A DNA stretch of 64,000 nucleotides. Origin: an uncultured Alkalilimnicola sp. GTDB lineage: Bacteria; Pseudomonadota; Gammaproteobacteria; Nitrococcales; AK92. The position numbers and the translations under genes are program-made. Shown in pieces: positions 1 through 11,653 of this stretch. The DNA lies in assembly GCA_937951875.1 (NCBI GenBank), contig CALGAN010000088.1, positions 1 to 64,000 of the forward strand, read 5' to 3'. Below the pieces are notes generated by a model. The model was given only the letters and a program-made list of their open reading frames with translations, searched no databases and was not told the origin of the DNA. Within the stretch, counting starts at the first letter, position 1; every line of letters begins with the position of its first letter.

Positions 1-77
1 GGGTCTGTAGCTCAGTCGGTTAGAGCACCGTCTTGATAAGGCGGGGGTCGTTGGTTCGAATCCAACCAGACCCACCA
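1..77 (+). tRNA. tRNA-Ile (GAT anticodon)
   Basis: Complete cloverleaf with encoded CCA at the 3' end. Anticodon GAT sits at 35-37 in the loop between the CTT and AAG sides; the T arm reads GGTTCGAATCC. The acceptor arms GGGTCTG and CAGACCC pair fully. It is the first of the Ile-Ala pair typical of the 16S-23S spacer, so the 16S gene should end shortly before the window. Confidence 0.97.
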
Positions 78-96
78 ATCCTTCACGTGTTGACCT

Positions 97-172
97 GGGG
101 GATTAGCTCAGCTGGGAGAGCACCTGCTTTGCAAGCAGGGGGTCGTCGGTTCGATCCCGTCATCCTCCACCA
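97..172 (+). tRNA. tRNA-Ala (TGC anticodon)
   Basis: Acceptor arm GGGGGAT (97-103) pairs with ATCCTCC (162-168) with one G-U pair; CCA is encoded at 170-172. Anticodon TGC is at 130-132 within the loop TTTGCAA. It lies 19 bases after tRNA-Ile in the rRNA spacer and would be processed from the same transcript. Confidence 0.97.
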
Positions 173-258
173 CTGAAGGGCTCTCTGTAGAGTTTCTTGT
201 GCACGCTGACGCGAGCCATTGCTGATGGCTGGCGTGAGCGGCTCGCAAGAGTGGCTGT

Positions 259-273
259 TGTTCTTTAACAATT
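259..273 (+). promoter_or_regulatory. boxA-like rRNA antitermination element
   Basis: The stretch TGTTCTTTAACAATT closely matches the boxA core (GCTCTTTAACAAT) that recruits the Nus factor antitermination complex on rRNA operons. It lies in the spacer between tRNA-Ala and 23S, where a second boxA is normally found. The rest of the 292-base spacer (173-464) shows no gene. Confidence 0.75.
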
Positions 274-464
274 CGTAGAGTCGAATCAGCGTTGTTGGCG
301 GAAAGTGCTTCATGGCACGTCCGTGCCGCCAACGACAATTGATTGCGTCACCAGACTTCAACTCAGCAATGGGATTGAAGGACGGCATAACGCGCATACT
401 CGATCCGATCGAGCCATCGATCGGACGGTCCTTGATCTGATGCCGCGAGGTGTCAAAGTTATAG

Positions 465-3366
<2,902 letters not shown>

Positions 3367-3558
3367 ATAACACCCAAGCGGTTTGGGTGTGTGTGAGCGC
3401 TCCACGCGCGCACAGGACATGCCACGCGACTTTCAGCAGCTTCCAAGCAACGAGGGGGTGCGCTCCTTGGGAAAAGACCTCGCAAGGGCGAGGGTGTAAG
3501 GAGCCACACGGCGCAAGAACGCTCTTGATGCGCTGCCCAATCCCCCTCGAGACCGGTT

Positions 3559-3677
3559 TGCCTGGCGACCATAGCGAGCGGGAACCACCCGATCCCATTC
3601 CGAACTCGGAAGTGAAACCGCTCAGCGCCGATGATAGTGCCGCCCCGCTGCGGTGCGAAAGTAGGTCATCGCCAGGC
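3559..3677 (+). rRNA. 5S ribosomal RNA
   Basis: The sequence begins TGCCTGGCGACCATAGCG and ends CATCGCCAGGC, so the terminal helix closes. The internal CCGAACTCGGAAGTGAAA block is the conserved 5S core. It lies about 190 bases after the 23S gene; that spacer contains a hairpin just after the 23S gene (ACACCCAA at 3370-3377 with TTGGGTGT at 3383-3390) and nothing else recognisable. Confidence 0.97.
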
Positions 3678-3689
3678 GCTTATCACCCC

Positions 3690-3727
3690 AAAACCCCCGC
3701 TCCCCCCTCAGGGCGCGGGGGTTTTTC
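3690..3727 (+). terminator. rRNA operon rho-independent terminator
   Basis: Stem CCCCCGC (3694-3700) and GCGGGGG (3715-3721) is followed by TTTTT. The A run before the stem means it may also act on the minus strand for the convergent gene ending at 3823. Confidence 0.85.
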
Positions 3728-3822
3728 TTTGCCTGAGCCAATATTCCCTCGCGTCGACCGGCCCTATGCATCGCGTGGGCCTGCTCACGAACTCTCAATG
3801 GCCCCCCCGACTGGGGCAAATG

Positions 3823-5304
3823 CTAGCGCGGCGTCGTCGCCGGGCGCGCTCGCTCGGCCGGCGGCCGCGACGCCGGGTTTTGATCGGTCGGTTGCAGGCG
3901 CAGGTCGGCGCCTTGCCGCAGCAGCTCCTGCTGGACCTTGCGCACCGGGATCTCACGCGGGCTGCGCCGGCTCTTGGCGGCGAGCGCGGCCGCGACGCCG
4001 GCCGCCTGTCCGGTCGCCATCGCGATGGGCATCACCCGGTACGAGGACAGCGCCTCATGGGTGCCCGATATGCAGCGTCCGGCCACCAGCAGGTTGTCCA
4101 CGTTCTGCGGCAGCAGGGCGCGCAGGGGGATGTCGTAGGCCTCGTCCGGCGGTATCCGCTTCAGCACGGTGCCTTTGCCGGCCGGGTTGTGGATGTCGAC
4201 CGGGTAGGTGCCGCGGGCGATGGCGTCGGGGAACTTGCGCGCCCGCAGCAGGTCGTCGGCGCTCAGCATGTAGTCGCCGACGATGCGCCGCGTTTCGCGT
4301 ACGCCGATGTTCACACCGCTCTGGATGGCGTAGCTGTTGGCGAAGCCGGGCACGTATTTCTTCAGGAACGCGATCAGCTGGCGCAGCTGCCGCCGGCTTT
4401 CCCACTCGGCATAGCTCAGATCCCAGACGTCGATGCCAAGCACTCGCGTGACCCGGGTGGAGTTGACGCTCACCTCGCGTGGATGCGGGGTGGCGAAGAA
4501 CAGGATGTCCTCGCGCGCCAGTTCCAGTTCGCCGTTGGCGGTCGCCTGGCGCACGAGGTCCCACAGGCCGTGCACGCCGCGCCACTGATCCGGGTGGGCG
4601 GCGGCGTAGGCCTGGAACGCCGCCTGTTCGAACTCGCCCATGCGGAACATCAGCGTCATCGGTTGGACCAAGCCGTCGCTGTCGCGGCCCACGCGATAAG
4701 GGGCGCCCGCGGCGGCCGCGAGGTCGCCGTCGCCGGTGCAGTCGACCACGCAGCGGGCCTTGATCACCACCGGACCGGATTTGGTCTCGAATACCGCGCC
4801 TTCCACCTTGCCTTTGCCGAGCACGTCGGAGGCGAAGGCGTGGAACAGGAACTGAACGCCCGCGTCATCGAGTAGCTGCAGTGTGGCGAGCTTGAAGATC
4901 TCCGGGTCGAACGGTACCACGTAGCCGGTTTTGATCGAGGGCGCGATGGCGCCGCCGGAACCGACCAGGCGCTCCAGCAGCTCCTTGACCACGCCGGCGA
5001 TGACCGGATGGCCGGGGCCGTGATCGGTGGGGAGCAGGTTGGTGATGCCGTGCTTCTCGAAGGTCGGGCGCTGAGTGTGGAAGGACATCAGCGGCATGAC
5101 TAGCGCCGCGGTGGCGTTGCCGCCGAGGAAGCCGTAGCGCTCTACCAGGACGGTCTTGGCACCGGCACGGGCGGCGCCGACCGCGGCGCCGATGCCGGCC
5201 GGTCCGCCGCCTACCACCAGTACGTCGGTGTCGGCGCCCAGCAGGCCGTTGCGCGGGGGCAGGGGAATGGTGTTGACGCGCGCCGGTTTCGCTAACGCCG
5301 GCAT
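3823..5304 (-). CDS. FAD-dependent oxidoreductase (FAD_oxidored family)
   Basis: This 493-residue flavoprotein has an N-terminal dinucleotide-binding motif GGGPAG at about residues 32-37 and an acidic ER pair at the end of the second strand (about 50). A central DCTGDGDLAA segment and the C-terminal segment LLVAGRCISGTHEALS follow, the pattern of the FAD_oxidored group. These enzymes oxidise varied substrates; the substrate here is not evident. The start at 5304 gives MPALAKP and overlaps the stop of the upstream pyruvyl transferase as TAATG, implying translational coupling. A longer open frame reaching upstream overlaps that neighbour and is rejected. There is no signal peptide, so it is probably cytoplasmic. 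Pairing with a polysaccharide pyruvyl transferase suggests, by inference only, a role in glycan or cell-surface modification. Confidence 0.85.
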   Translation of the reverse strand: MPALAKPARVNTIPLPPRNGLLGADTDVLVVGGGPAGIGAAVGAARAGAKTVLVERYGFLGGNATAALVMPLMSFHTQRPTFEKHGITNLLPTDHGPGHPVIAGVVKELLERLVGSGGAIAPSIKTGYVVPFDPEIFKLATLQLLDDAGVQFLFHAFASDVLGKGKVEGAVFETKSGPVVIKARCVVDCTGDGDLAAAAGAPYRVGRDSDGLVQPMTLMFRMGEFEQAAFQAYAAAHPDQWRGVHGLWDLVRQATANGELELAREDILFFATPHPREVSVNSTRVTRVLGIDVWDLSYAEWESRRQLRQLIAFLKKYVPGFANSYAIQSGVNIGVRETRRIVGDYMLSADDLLRARKFPDAIARGTYPVDIHNPAGKGTVLKRIPPDEAYDIPLRALLPQNVDNLLVAGRCISGTHEALSSYRVMPIAMATGQAAGVAAALAAKSRRSPREIPVRKVQQELLRQGADLRLQPTDQNPASRPPAERARPATTPR

Positions 5305-6449
5305 TAGCCGTTGACCTCTCCGCGCATATTCCAGTCCAGCCGCGACAGCAGTTCGACCAGCAACCGGTTGTTGGCGCGCGCCCGCTCCTGTAGCGCCGGC
5401 AGGCGCTGGCAGATGCGCTCGCGGATGGTGTCGCGCAAGTCCCAGGATTGGTCGATGGTTGCCAACAGGCGGCCGGCGTTGACGTCGTCCAGCGGCGGCG
5501 TGTCCATGTCGAGATCCTGCAGCAGACCGGTGACCTTGGACGCATAGGGCAAGGCCACGAACGGCACGCCCTGCAGGGCCGAGAAGATGAGAAAGTGCAG
5601 GCGCATGCCGACCGAGAACTCGAAGCGGCCGATCAGGCTCATGAGCTGCCCGGGCGTGTACTCGCCCTTCAGCACCGCGGCCCGCTGCGCGCATTGCATG
5701 CGCGAGACCACGGCGTGGCTGTGCTGCAGATCGAGGCGGCCGCGCTCCATGGGGACGAACACGACGTCGGCGTCGAAGCGCTGGACGATGAAGTCGGCGG
5801 CGTTGGCGAGCAGCTGGTGATAGTGCTCGACGTCGATCTCGGGCGCCGCCGGCCCCGGTTCCCGCACCGAGAACCCCACCAAGCGGTGGGAACTGTCCAG
5901 CCCCTCGCGGAACAGCAGATTCTGCGGCACCGGCTCAGGCTGCAGTAGCAGCGCCGGATCGGCCGTGACGTGAATCTCCCGGTGCACGCCCACCTCCTCC
6001 AGCAGACGGCGGCCGTGGCGGTCGCGCACCGTGATCACCGCCGCCGGCTCCAGCGCGGCCCTGACCAGCTCGCGGCTGGAGCGGTGCGACAGCGGCCCGG
6101 CGCTGACCGCGTAGACCATCACCGGCACTCCCAGATCGTGGGCGAGCAGAACCTCGCGCAGGTAAATCTCAACCTCGGCGTCGTAGAGGATGCCGCCGCC
6201 GCCGAGGATCAGCAGATCCAGCTGGCGCACCGCCTCGCGCGCCTCGTCGCGGCTGAGATCGCGCACCGAGATCGCATGCTCCACCTGGTGCCGCCGATAG
6301 GTGTCTTCGGCATTGCGCGAGAACACCGTGATTTCCACCGGCGCACTGTTGCGCAGCTGAGCGACGATCGACCAGAGAATCGCCTCGTCGCCGAGATTGA
6401 GGCCGCCGTAGGAACCGGAGATGCCGACCCGGAAGGGGCGTGCTGCCAT
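5304..6449 (-). CDS. Polysaccharide pyruvyl transferase family protein
   Basis: This protein of about 381 residues starts at MAARPFRVGISGSYGG and carries the GLNLGDEAIL motif near its N-terminus, LILGGGGILYD near residue 80 and SVGMRLHFLIFSAL in the C-terminal half. These are features of the CsaB/WcaK-type GT-B-like pyruvyl transferases, which add ketal pyruvate from phosphoenolpyruvate to sugars in surface polymers. Acceptor and partner polymer genes are not in the window. An upstream in-frame extension (to 6524, or a GTG at about 6461) exists, but its Arg-rich residues look non-coding and no convincing ribosome binding site decides between them. It is the first gene of a two-gene operon with the FAD oxidoreductase, joined by TAATG. 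Confidence 0.82.
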   Translation of the reverse strand: MAARPFRVGISGSYGGLNLGDEAILWSIVAQLRNSAPVEITVFSRNAEDTYRRHQVEHAISVRDLSRDEAREAVRQLDLLILGGGGILYDAEVEIYLREVLLAHDLGVPVMVYAVSAGPLSHRSSRELVRAALEPAAVITVRDRHGRRLLEEVGVHREIHVTADPALLLQPEPVPQNLLFREGLDSSHRLVGFSVREPGPAAPEIDVEHYHQLLANAADFIVQRFDADVVFVPMERGRLDLQHSHAVVSRMQCAQRAAVLKGEYTPGQLMSLIGRFEFSVGMRLHFLIFSALQGVPFVALPYASKVTGLLQDLDMDTPPLDDVNAGRLLATIDQSWDLRDTIRERICQRLPALQERARANNRLLVELLSRLDWNMRGEVNG

Positions 6450-6705
6450 GATCGCCGTCACTCGTGAAACCGCCTTGCCCTGTGAACGTCGAGGCCGCCG
6501 AGCCTGACGGCTCGCGACGACCATGACCTGGGTGCGATTGGCGGTCCGGACAAGCCGGCCGGGTCCTGGGGTGGCGCCCCGGGAACCACCCGAGCGTCGG
6601 ATGGCGACTTGCGCGTGCGTCGGCGGCGGTCTAAGTCTTTGCGTAGGTGGTTTTCCATCCCCATTGCACCAGCAGTGTTTTCCTAGCCGCTACCGGGAGC
6701 ACCTT

Positions 6706-7341
6706 ATGGACCCACGCAGCCCGCAAGGGACGGATAGAGCAGTGCCTGCCGTGTCCCCGTCCGGCGATGGTTACAGCTCGCTACTGCTGTTCGCCCGCAA
6801 CTTCGTCAAGCACCCGCGCATGCTCGGGTCGGTGATTCCGAGCTCGCGTTACCTGATTCGACGAGTGTTGCGTCATGTCGACTGGGAGCGGGCCGATCTG
6901 GTGGTGGAGTATGGCCCCGGCGTCGGTACCTTCACCCGCGAGATCCTCGCTCGCCTCAAGCCGCAGGCACGGCTGGTCGCGATCGAGACCAACCGGGAGT
7001 TCGTCGAGCACTTGCGGAACACGGTGTCGGACCCGCGCCTGAGCGTCGTGGAGGGGTCGGCGGCCGAGGTCGAGGACATTCTCGCGCGTCTGCATCTGCA
7101 CGGCGCCGACTACGTGGTGTCGGGCATCCCGTTCAGCACGCTGCCGCCGGAGCTGCGGCGCGACATCCTCGAAGCGACCCGGGCCGTCCTCAAGCCCGGT
7201 GGGGAGTTCCTGGTGTATCAGTTCTCCAGCAGCGTGCTGCCCCATCTGCGCCGGGTGTTCGGCACGGTGGAGCGCGGCTTCGAGCCGCGCAACGTGCTGC
7301 CGGCGCACTGGTTCCGCTGTCGGAACGAGGCTAGAGGCTGA
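6706..7341 (+). CDS. Class I SAM methyltransferase, phospholipid N-methyltransferase-like
   Basis: The 211-residue protein has the SAM-binding motif VVEYGPGVGTFT near residue 66, an acidic IET after the second strand, and an LKPGGEFLVYQFSS strand near residue 165. The N-terminal RNFVKHPRMLGSVIPSSRYL and the C-terminal RNVLPAHWFRC resemble small PmtA-like proteins that methylate phosphatidylethanolamine or act as rRNA adenine methylase homologues. The start ATG at 6706 follows GGGAGC. Upstream (6450-6705) is a gene-free divergent region. The 3' end overlaps the convergent LysE gene by 11 bases. The substrate is inferred from family resemblance only. Confidence 0.8.
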   Translation: MDPRSPQGTDRAVPAVSPSGDGYSSLLLFARNFVKHPRMLGSVIPSSRYLIRRVLRHVDWERADLVVEYGPGVGTFTREILARLKPQARLVAIETNREFVEHLRNTVSDPRLSVVEGSAAEVEDILARLHLHGADYVVSGIPFSTLPPELRRDILEATRAVLKPGGEFLVYQFSSSVLPHLRRVFGTVERGFEPRNVLPAHWFRCRNEARG

Positions 7342-7945
7342 CCAGCATGCCGACGCCGCAGCAGGTGAGCACCACACCGGCGGCGCGGCCGAACCCAAGG
7401 AGCAGGCGTGGTGACAGACGCGAGCGCAGGCCGCGGGCGATCGCGACCAGGAACAGCCACCACAGCATGGAACCGATGAACACGCCGGTGATCAGCATGC
7501 CCGGCGCGCCGATCTCGACCGCGGCAGCGGTCATGCCCGCCAGGATGGCGGAGAAGGCCAGCAGGGTCATGGGGTTGGCGATGGTCAGCAGCGCGCAGGA
7601 GGCGAACGAGGTCCATAGATGGCTCGCGCCTAGATCCTGCCGGGCGGCCGCGCCCATGGGGCTCTTTTGCAATATGTTGTGCAGACCCAGGGCCAGTAGC
7701 AGGATGCCGCCGCCCAGCTGCAGCCAGAAGGCGTGCGTCTGCAGGAAGCCTGCGGCTAGGCTGATGCCGAACGCCGCCAGACCGGCGCATATCGCATCGG
7801 CGGTGGCGCAGCCCAGCCCCGACGCCAGTCCGGCGGCGGACCCTAGTCGGAGCGTGCGGCTGATCAGCAACACGGCCAACGGGCCGACCGGCGCCGCCAC
7901 CACCAGGCCGAGCAGCACGCCTTTGGAAATATCGATAAGGCTCAC
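7331..7945 (-). CDS. LysE/RhtB family amino-acid exporter
   Basis: A 204-residue inner-membrane protein with about six hydrophobic helices. The N-terminal SKGVLLGLVVAAPVGPLAVL is the LysE signature (APVGP). The family exports lysine, threonine, homoserine or related compounds and thiols; the substrate is not predictable here. It starts with GTG at 7945. It is a single gene, convergent with the methyltransferase at 6706-7341. Confidence 0.85.
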   Translation of the reverse strand: MSLIDISKGVLLGLVVAAPVGPLAVLLISRTLRLGSAAGLASGLGCATADAICAGLAAFGISLAAGFLQTHAFWLQLGGGILLLALGLHNILQKSPMGAAARQDLGASHLWTSFASCALLTIANPMTLLAFSAILAGMTAAAVEIGAPGMLITGVFIGSMLWWLFLVAIARGLRSRLSPRLLLGFGRAAGVVLTCCGVGMLVSL

Positions 7946-8130
7946 GCGCTATTCTGAATTCGAGCTCGGGCGCGTTGGCCGCCCGATCCCACGTTATTTC
8001 TGTGGCTTGTCGGAGGCCAAAACTTTGCATGTAAGCGCGTCACCCGGCAAGAGTCTCGTAGCGTTTCGCCGAGGTGGGTGAGCCTTCGATGGAGGGCACC
8101 GGGGCTCCGGCGCCCTCCCGGAGGATCGGA

Positions 8131-8397
8131 TCAGCGGCGACCGCGGCCGCGACCGGCGCGCGCTTTCTCCTCGTTGACCTTGAGCGGGCGGCCCAGGAAG
8201 CTCTTGCCGTTGAGCGCGGCGATGGCTGCCCGCGCTTCGTGACCTTCCATCTGGATGAAACCGAAACCGCGGCAGTTGCCGCTGAAGACGTCGCGAGCCA
8301 GCTTGATGGCGCGCACGCGTCCGTGCTGGGAGAACAACGCCTGTACCTGCTCCTCCTGGGCTTCGGGGGCCAGATTGCCGACATAGATCGTCTTCAT
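8131..8397 (-). CDS. RNA-binding protein, single RRM domain
   Basis: This 88-residue protein is essentially one RNA recognition motif. RNP2 is IYVGNL (residues 4-9) and RNP1 is RGFGFIQM (about 43-50), followed by a short basic Gly-Arg tail. Such bacterial RRM proteins bind single-stranded RNA and are often cold-induced. The start at 8397 is preceded by GAGGAG. It lies downstream of the DEAD-box helicase gene on the same strand, which suggests a joint role in RNA remodelling, although a terminator-like hairpin stands between them. Confidence 0.92.
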   Translation of the reverse strand: MKTIYVGNLAPEAQEEQVQALFSQHGRVRAIKLARDVFSGNCRGFGFIQMEGHEARAAIAALNGKSFLGRPLKVNEEKARAGRGRGRR

Positions 8398-8427
8398 GGT
8401 TGTCTCCTCGGGTTGATGGTGGCGTGG

Positions 8428-8450
8428 GAAGAAAGCGGGCAGGCTTCTTC
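8428..8450 (-). terminator. Possible terminator hairpin after rhlE
   Basis: On the minus strand GAAGAAGC (8450-8443) and GCTTTCTTC (8436-8428) form a stem with one bulge and a six-base loop, between rhlE and the RRM gene. There is no strong U tract, so it could also be an attenuator or processing site. Confidence 0.35.
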
Positions 8451-8543
8451 GCTAGATGAGGGCGGAATGGACGCTAGGCACGGTCGGGTCCGTGCGCGGC
8501 CGCCGCACCCTCCCGGGCGCGGCGGCTCCGGTGGGAGTCCGGT

Positions 8544-9836
8544 TCAGACCGGGGCTGGCTGCGCGCGCCGCGCCGGTCGGCGGCGACGGCTGCGGCCCGG
8601 CCGTTGCTGACCGTTCGGCGTTTGCTGCACTGCGCGGCGCTGGGGATGCTGCTCGTGCCGTCGCTCGTCGTGGCTGGGAGCGCTCGCCTCGGCCGAGCGC
8701 GGTTTCGGCACGAAGCCGTCGGCCGTGGCCACCGGCAGGTGGCGCTTGATCAGGCGCTCGATGCCAGCCAGCAGCTGGCGTTCGTCGGGGCAGACCAGCG
8801 ACACGGCGTGGCCGTTGCAGCCGGCGCGACCGGTGCGGCCGATGCGGTGCACGTAGTCTTCCGGGACGTTGGGCAGCTCGTAGTTCACGACGTGCGGCAG
8901 CGCTTCGATGTCCAGGCCGCGGGCGGCGATGTCGGTGGCCACCAGCACGCGGACGCGGCCCTGCTTGAAGTCGGCCAGCGCCTTGGTGCGGGCGTTTTGC
9001 GACTTGTTGCCGTGAATGGCGGCGGCGCTGAGACCGTCTCGTTCGAGCTGCTCGGCCAGACGGTTGGCGCCGTGCTTGGTGCGGGTGAACACCAGCACCT
9101 GGCGCCAGTCGCCGGTGCCGATCATGTGAGCCAGCAGCGCGCGCTTGTCGCCTTTGTCGACCATGTACACCGTCTGCTCGACGGTGGCGGCGGTGGCGTT
9201 CTTGGGGGCGACGTCGACGCTGGCCGGGTCGTTCAGCAGGCCTTCCGCCAGGGCCCGGATCTCGTTGGAGAAGGTGGCGGAGAACAGCAGGTTCTGCCGT
9301 CGAGCCGGCAGCAGGGCGATGATGTGGCGGATGTCACGGATGAAGCCCATGTCGAGCATGCGGTCGGCTTCGTCCAGCACCAGCACCTCGAGCCGCGACA
9401 GGTCGACCGTGCGCTGGCCGATGTGGTCCAGCAGCCGGCCCGGCGTCGCCACCAGGATGTCGACGCCGCGGCGCAGGGTCGCGATCTGCGGATTGATGCC
9501 GACCCCGCCGAAAACGGCCGTAGCCCGCAGCGGCAGGTATTTGCCGTAGGCCTGGATGCTCTCCAGCACCTGTGCGGCCAGTTCGCGGGTCGGCGTGAGC
9601 ACCAGCGCCCGCACCGCCTTGCCGCGGGGGGAGGGGGCCGCGCCGTGCAGGCGTTGCAGCAGCGGCAGGGTGAAGGCGGCGGTCTTGCCGGTGCCGGTCT
9701 GGGCGCCGGCGAGCAGGTCGCGGCCGGCCAGCACTAACGGGATGGCCTGTCGCTGGATCGGGGTGGGCTCGTTATAGCCTTGTTCGGCAACGGCGCGGGT
9801 AAGCTCGGCCAGCAGACCGAGTTGAGTGAAAGACAT
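8544..9836 (-). CDS. rhlE: DEAD-box ATP-dependent RNA helicase RhlE
   Basis: The 430-residue protein carries every DEAD-box motif. The Q motif region is GYNEPTPIQ (20-28), motif I is AQTGTGKT (45-52), followed by PTRELA, TPGR, DEAD, SAT, ARGLD and HRIGRTGR. A basic Gln/Arg-rich tail of about 60 residues follows the helicase core, as in RhlE. The enzyme unwinds short RNA duplexes in ribosome assembly and RNA decay. The start at 9836 (MSFTQLGLL) has AGGAG seven bases upstream; a slightly longer in-frame start at 9860 lacks this. About 230 bases of gene-free leader lie upstream (9837-10067), which may host the promoter and a long 5' untranslated region of the kind seen on cold-inducible helicases. 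Confidence 0.95.
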   Translation of the reverse strand: MSFTQLGLLAELTRAVAEQGYNEPTPIQRQAIPLVLAGRDLLAGAQTGTGKTAAFTLPLLQRLHGAAPSPRGKAVRALVLTPTRELAAQVLESIQAYGKYLPLRATAVFGGVGINPQIATLRRGVDILVATPGRLLDHIGQRTVDLSRLEVLVLDEADRMLDMGFIRDIRHIIALLPARRQNLLFSATFSNEIRALAEGLLNDPASVDVAPKNATAATVEQTVYMVDKGDKRALLAHMIGTGDWRQVLVFTRTKHGANRLAEQLERDGLSAAAIHGNKSQNARTKALADFKQGRVRVLVATDIAARGLDIEALPHVVNYELPNVPEDYVHRIGRTGRAGCNGHAVSLVCPDERQLLAGIERLIKRHLPVATADGFVPKPRSAEASAPSHDERRHEQHPQRRAVQQTPNGQQRPGRSRRRRPARRAQPAPV

Positions 9837-10067
9837 GGAAATGCTCCTGGATACCGCCACCCCGGATCGGCCGGGGCCCGGTCAAGGCGTTGGGTGAGAG
9901 AGGGTCGACGGATAGCCTTGCCAGGGTGCGCCGTAACGTTGGCGCGGAAAGGAGAACCCGCAAGTTTGTCTTGAAGGATGGTGGGCCTTCGGGGCGCAGA
10001 CCGGAGGCGCCACGACAATACTTGCCATGCAGTATAGCCGTCTGCCGCGCGAGGTCAAATGCGGCGC

Positions 10068-10526
10068 TCAGCGGGACTGGTGGGCGCGACGCAGTCGGCG
10101 GGCGTTGGCGACCGCCCGCCGCCGCCACGGCTCCAGGTGCCGGCTGCCGGCCAGGAGCAGAGGGGCGCCCATGCCCAGCGATTGTTGCCAGCGCACCGCC
10201 TCGCGCAGCCAGGTGCGCTGCAGTTCGGCGCCGGACTGGACGGCGAGCAGCCACTGCCGCCACGGCGTCAGCGGCGAGGCGAAGCCGGACCGCGCGAACG
10301 CGCGTTGCATGATCAGCGTCGATTCCCGGGCGGCGGCCGCCTTTTCGTCGACCATGCGCTGATACTCGCGCTGCAGCGCGACGTCCGGGAACAGCCCGGC
10401 GTTGGCCACCATGGCCAGCCGGTAAGTGACGGTTTCGGTGGCGGCCCACCACAGTTGCCACCAGGTCAGCGGCATCAGGGCGAGTCGGCTTGCGGCGGTA
10501 ACGGCCTGGCTGACGGGGTTAGGCAT
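10068..10526 (-). CDS. Conserved hypothetical protein, possibly polyhydroxyalkanoate-granule associated
   Basis: A 152-residue protein with a Trp-rich amphipathic N-terminal region (PLTWWQLWWAA, about 19-29), a central EYQRMVDEKAAAARES helix and a basic C-terminus (RRRAVANARRLRRAHQ). It has no signal peptide or clear membrane span. The alternating helices and the EKAAAARES segment recall small phasin-like proteins, and a clear phasin is encoded at 33923-34288, but the assignment is weak. The start at 10526 follows GGGAG. It is divergent from yaiI. Confidence 0.7.
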   Translation of the reverse strand: MPNPVSQAVTAASRLALMPLTWWQLWWAATETVTYRLAMVANAGLFPDVALQREYQRMVDEKAAAARESTLIMQRAFARSGFASPLTPWRQWLLAVQSGAELQRTWLREAVRWQQSLGMGAPLLLAGSRHLEPWRRRAVANARRLRRAHQSR

Positions 10527-10631
10527 GTCGTCTCCCGAGGTCTGCCGTGGATCATTCTCAATGCCGTCGCCCACCGCCGCTTTCAAGCAGCGCCGCCGCG
10601 CTACACTGGTTCGCGCCGAGGAGGAGCCGCC

Positions 10632-11081
10632 ATGCGCATCTGGGTCGACGCCGACGCCTGTCCCAATCCGGTCAAGGAGATCGTGTTCCGTGCCGCCGAG
10701 CGGCGCGCGCTGGAAGTGGTGCTGGTGGCCAACCAGCCCATCCGCACGCCGCCGAGCAAGCGGATTCGGGCCGTGCAGGTCGCGGCCGGCTTCGACGTGG
10801 CCGACAATTACATCGTCCGACAGGCGCAGGCTGGCGATCTGGTGATCACCGCCGACATCCCGCTGGCCGCCGAGCTGGTGCCGCGTCAGGTGCGGGTGCT
10901 CGATCCGCGCGGAGCGCTCTATACCGAGGCCAATATCCGCGAGCGGCTGAACATCCGCGATTTCATGGAGGAGATGCGTGCCAGCGGCCAGGCGCGGGGC
11001 GGTCCTCGGCCGTATTCGGCGGCGGACAGGCAGGCCTTCGCCAACGCGCTGGATCGTCTGCTCACCGCCAGCGGCCACTGA
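10632..11081 (+). CDS. yaiI: YaiI/YqxD family protein (UPF0178)
   Basis: The 149-residue protein opens with MRIWVDADACPNPVKEI, the family hallmark (VDADACP), and contains DNYIV and GDLVITADIPLA, giving a PIN-like acidic cluster. Members are small cytoplasmic proteins with a NYN/PIN-type fold and unproved, possibly nuclease-like, function. The length is as usual for the family. The start follows GAGGAGC at 10620-10626. The next gene begins 22 bases downstream, so the two may be co-transcribed. Confidence 0.93.
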   Translation: MRIWVDADACPNPVKEIVFRAAERRALEVVLVANQPIRTPPSKRIRAVQVAAGFDVADNYIVRQAQAGDLVITADIPLAAELVPRQVRVLDPRGALYTEANIRERLNIRDFMEEMRASGQARGGPRPYSAADRQAFANALDRLLTASGH

Positions 11082-11103
11082 GATGGTTTGCGGAGAGATA
11101 CCG

Positions 11104-11628
11104 ATGCGAGATTCCCGTCCCTCGGACCAGGACATTCAGCGCGAGCTGCTGGCGCTGCGCGATCGCCACCGCTCGGTGCTGATGGCCACGGTGTCGGCCG
11201 ACGGCGAGCCGGAGGCGAGCTACGCGCCCTACGTGCTCGACCCGGACGGCTGCTTCTACGTCTACCTGAGCGGCCTGGCGCGCCACGGCCGCAACCTGCT
11301 GGCGCAGCCGCGGGCCAGTCTGCTGTTCGTCGAGCCGGAGGAGGAGGCGCCGCAGATCTTCGCCCGGCGCCGCCTGAGCTACGCCTGCCGGGCCGAGCTG
11401 GTCGAGCGCGACACGCCGCAATGGCGGGCGGTGCTGGAGCGGTTCGAGCAGCGTTTCGGCGCGGTGATGGGCGTGCTGCGCGGCTTGGCCGACTTCCGCC
11501 TGTTCCGTCTGGAGCCGCAGCGGGGCAGCTATGTGCGCGGTTTCGGCCAGGCCTATGAGCTGGAGGGACCGGGGTTGGCGCGGCTCAAGGCGGTCACGGC
11601 GGAGCGGCTCGGCCGGCAAGCCGAGTAG
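11104..11628 (+). CDS. HugZ-like pyridoxamine 5'-phosphate oxidase-fold protein
   Basis: The 174-residue protein has the split-barrel flavin-binding pattern: SVLMATVSADGEPEASYAP near residue 20, YLSGLARHGRNL near 55, and RGSYVRGFGQAYEL near 145. The last matches the FGxAY signature of HugZ/HutZ proteins, which bind and degrade haem for iron release. The C-terminal haem-binding extension of full HugZ is short or absent. The start at 11104 follows GGAGAG. No haem-uptake genes are nearby. Confidence 0.85.
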   Translation: MRDSRPSDQDIQRELLALRDRHRSVLMATVSADGEPEASYAPYVLDPDGCFYVYLSGLARHGRNLLAQPRASLLFVEPEEEAPQIFARRRLSYACRAELVERDTPQWRAVLERFEQRFGAVMGVLRGLADFRLFRLEPQRGSYVRGFGQAYELEGPGLARLKAVTAERLGRQAE

Positions 11629-11653
11629 CGGCGCCGCGCTGGCGGGCCGCCGA

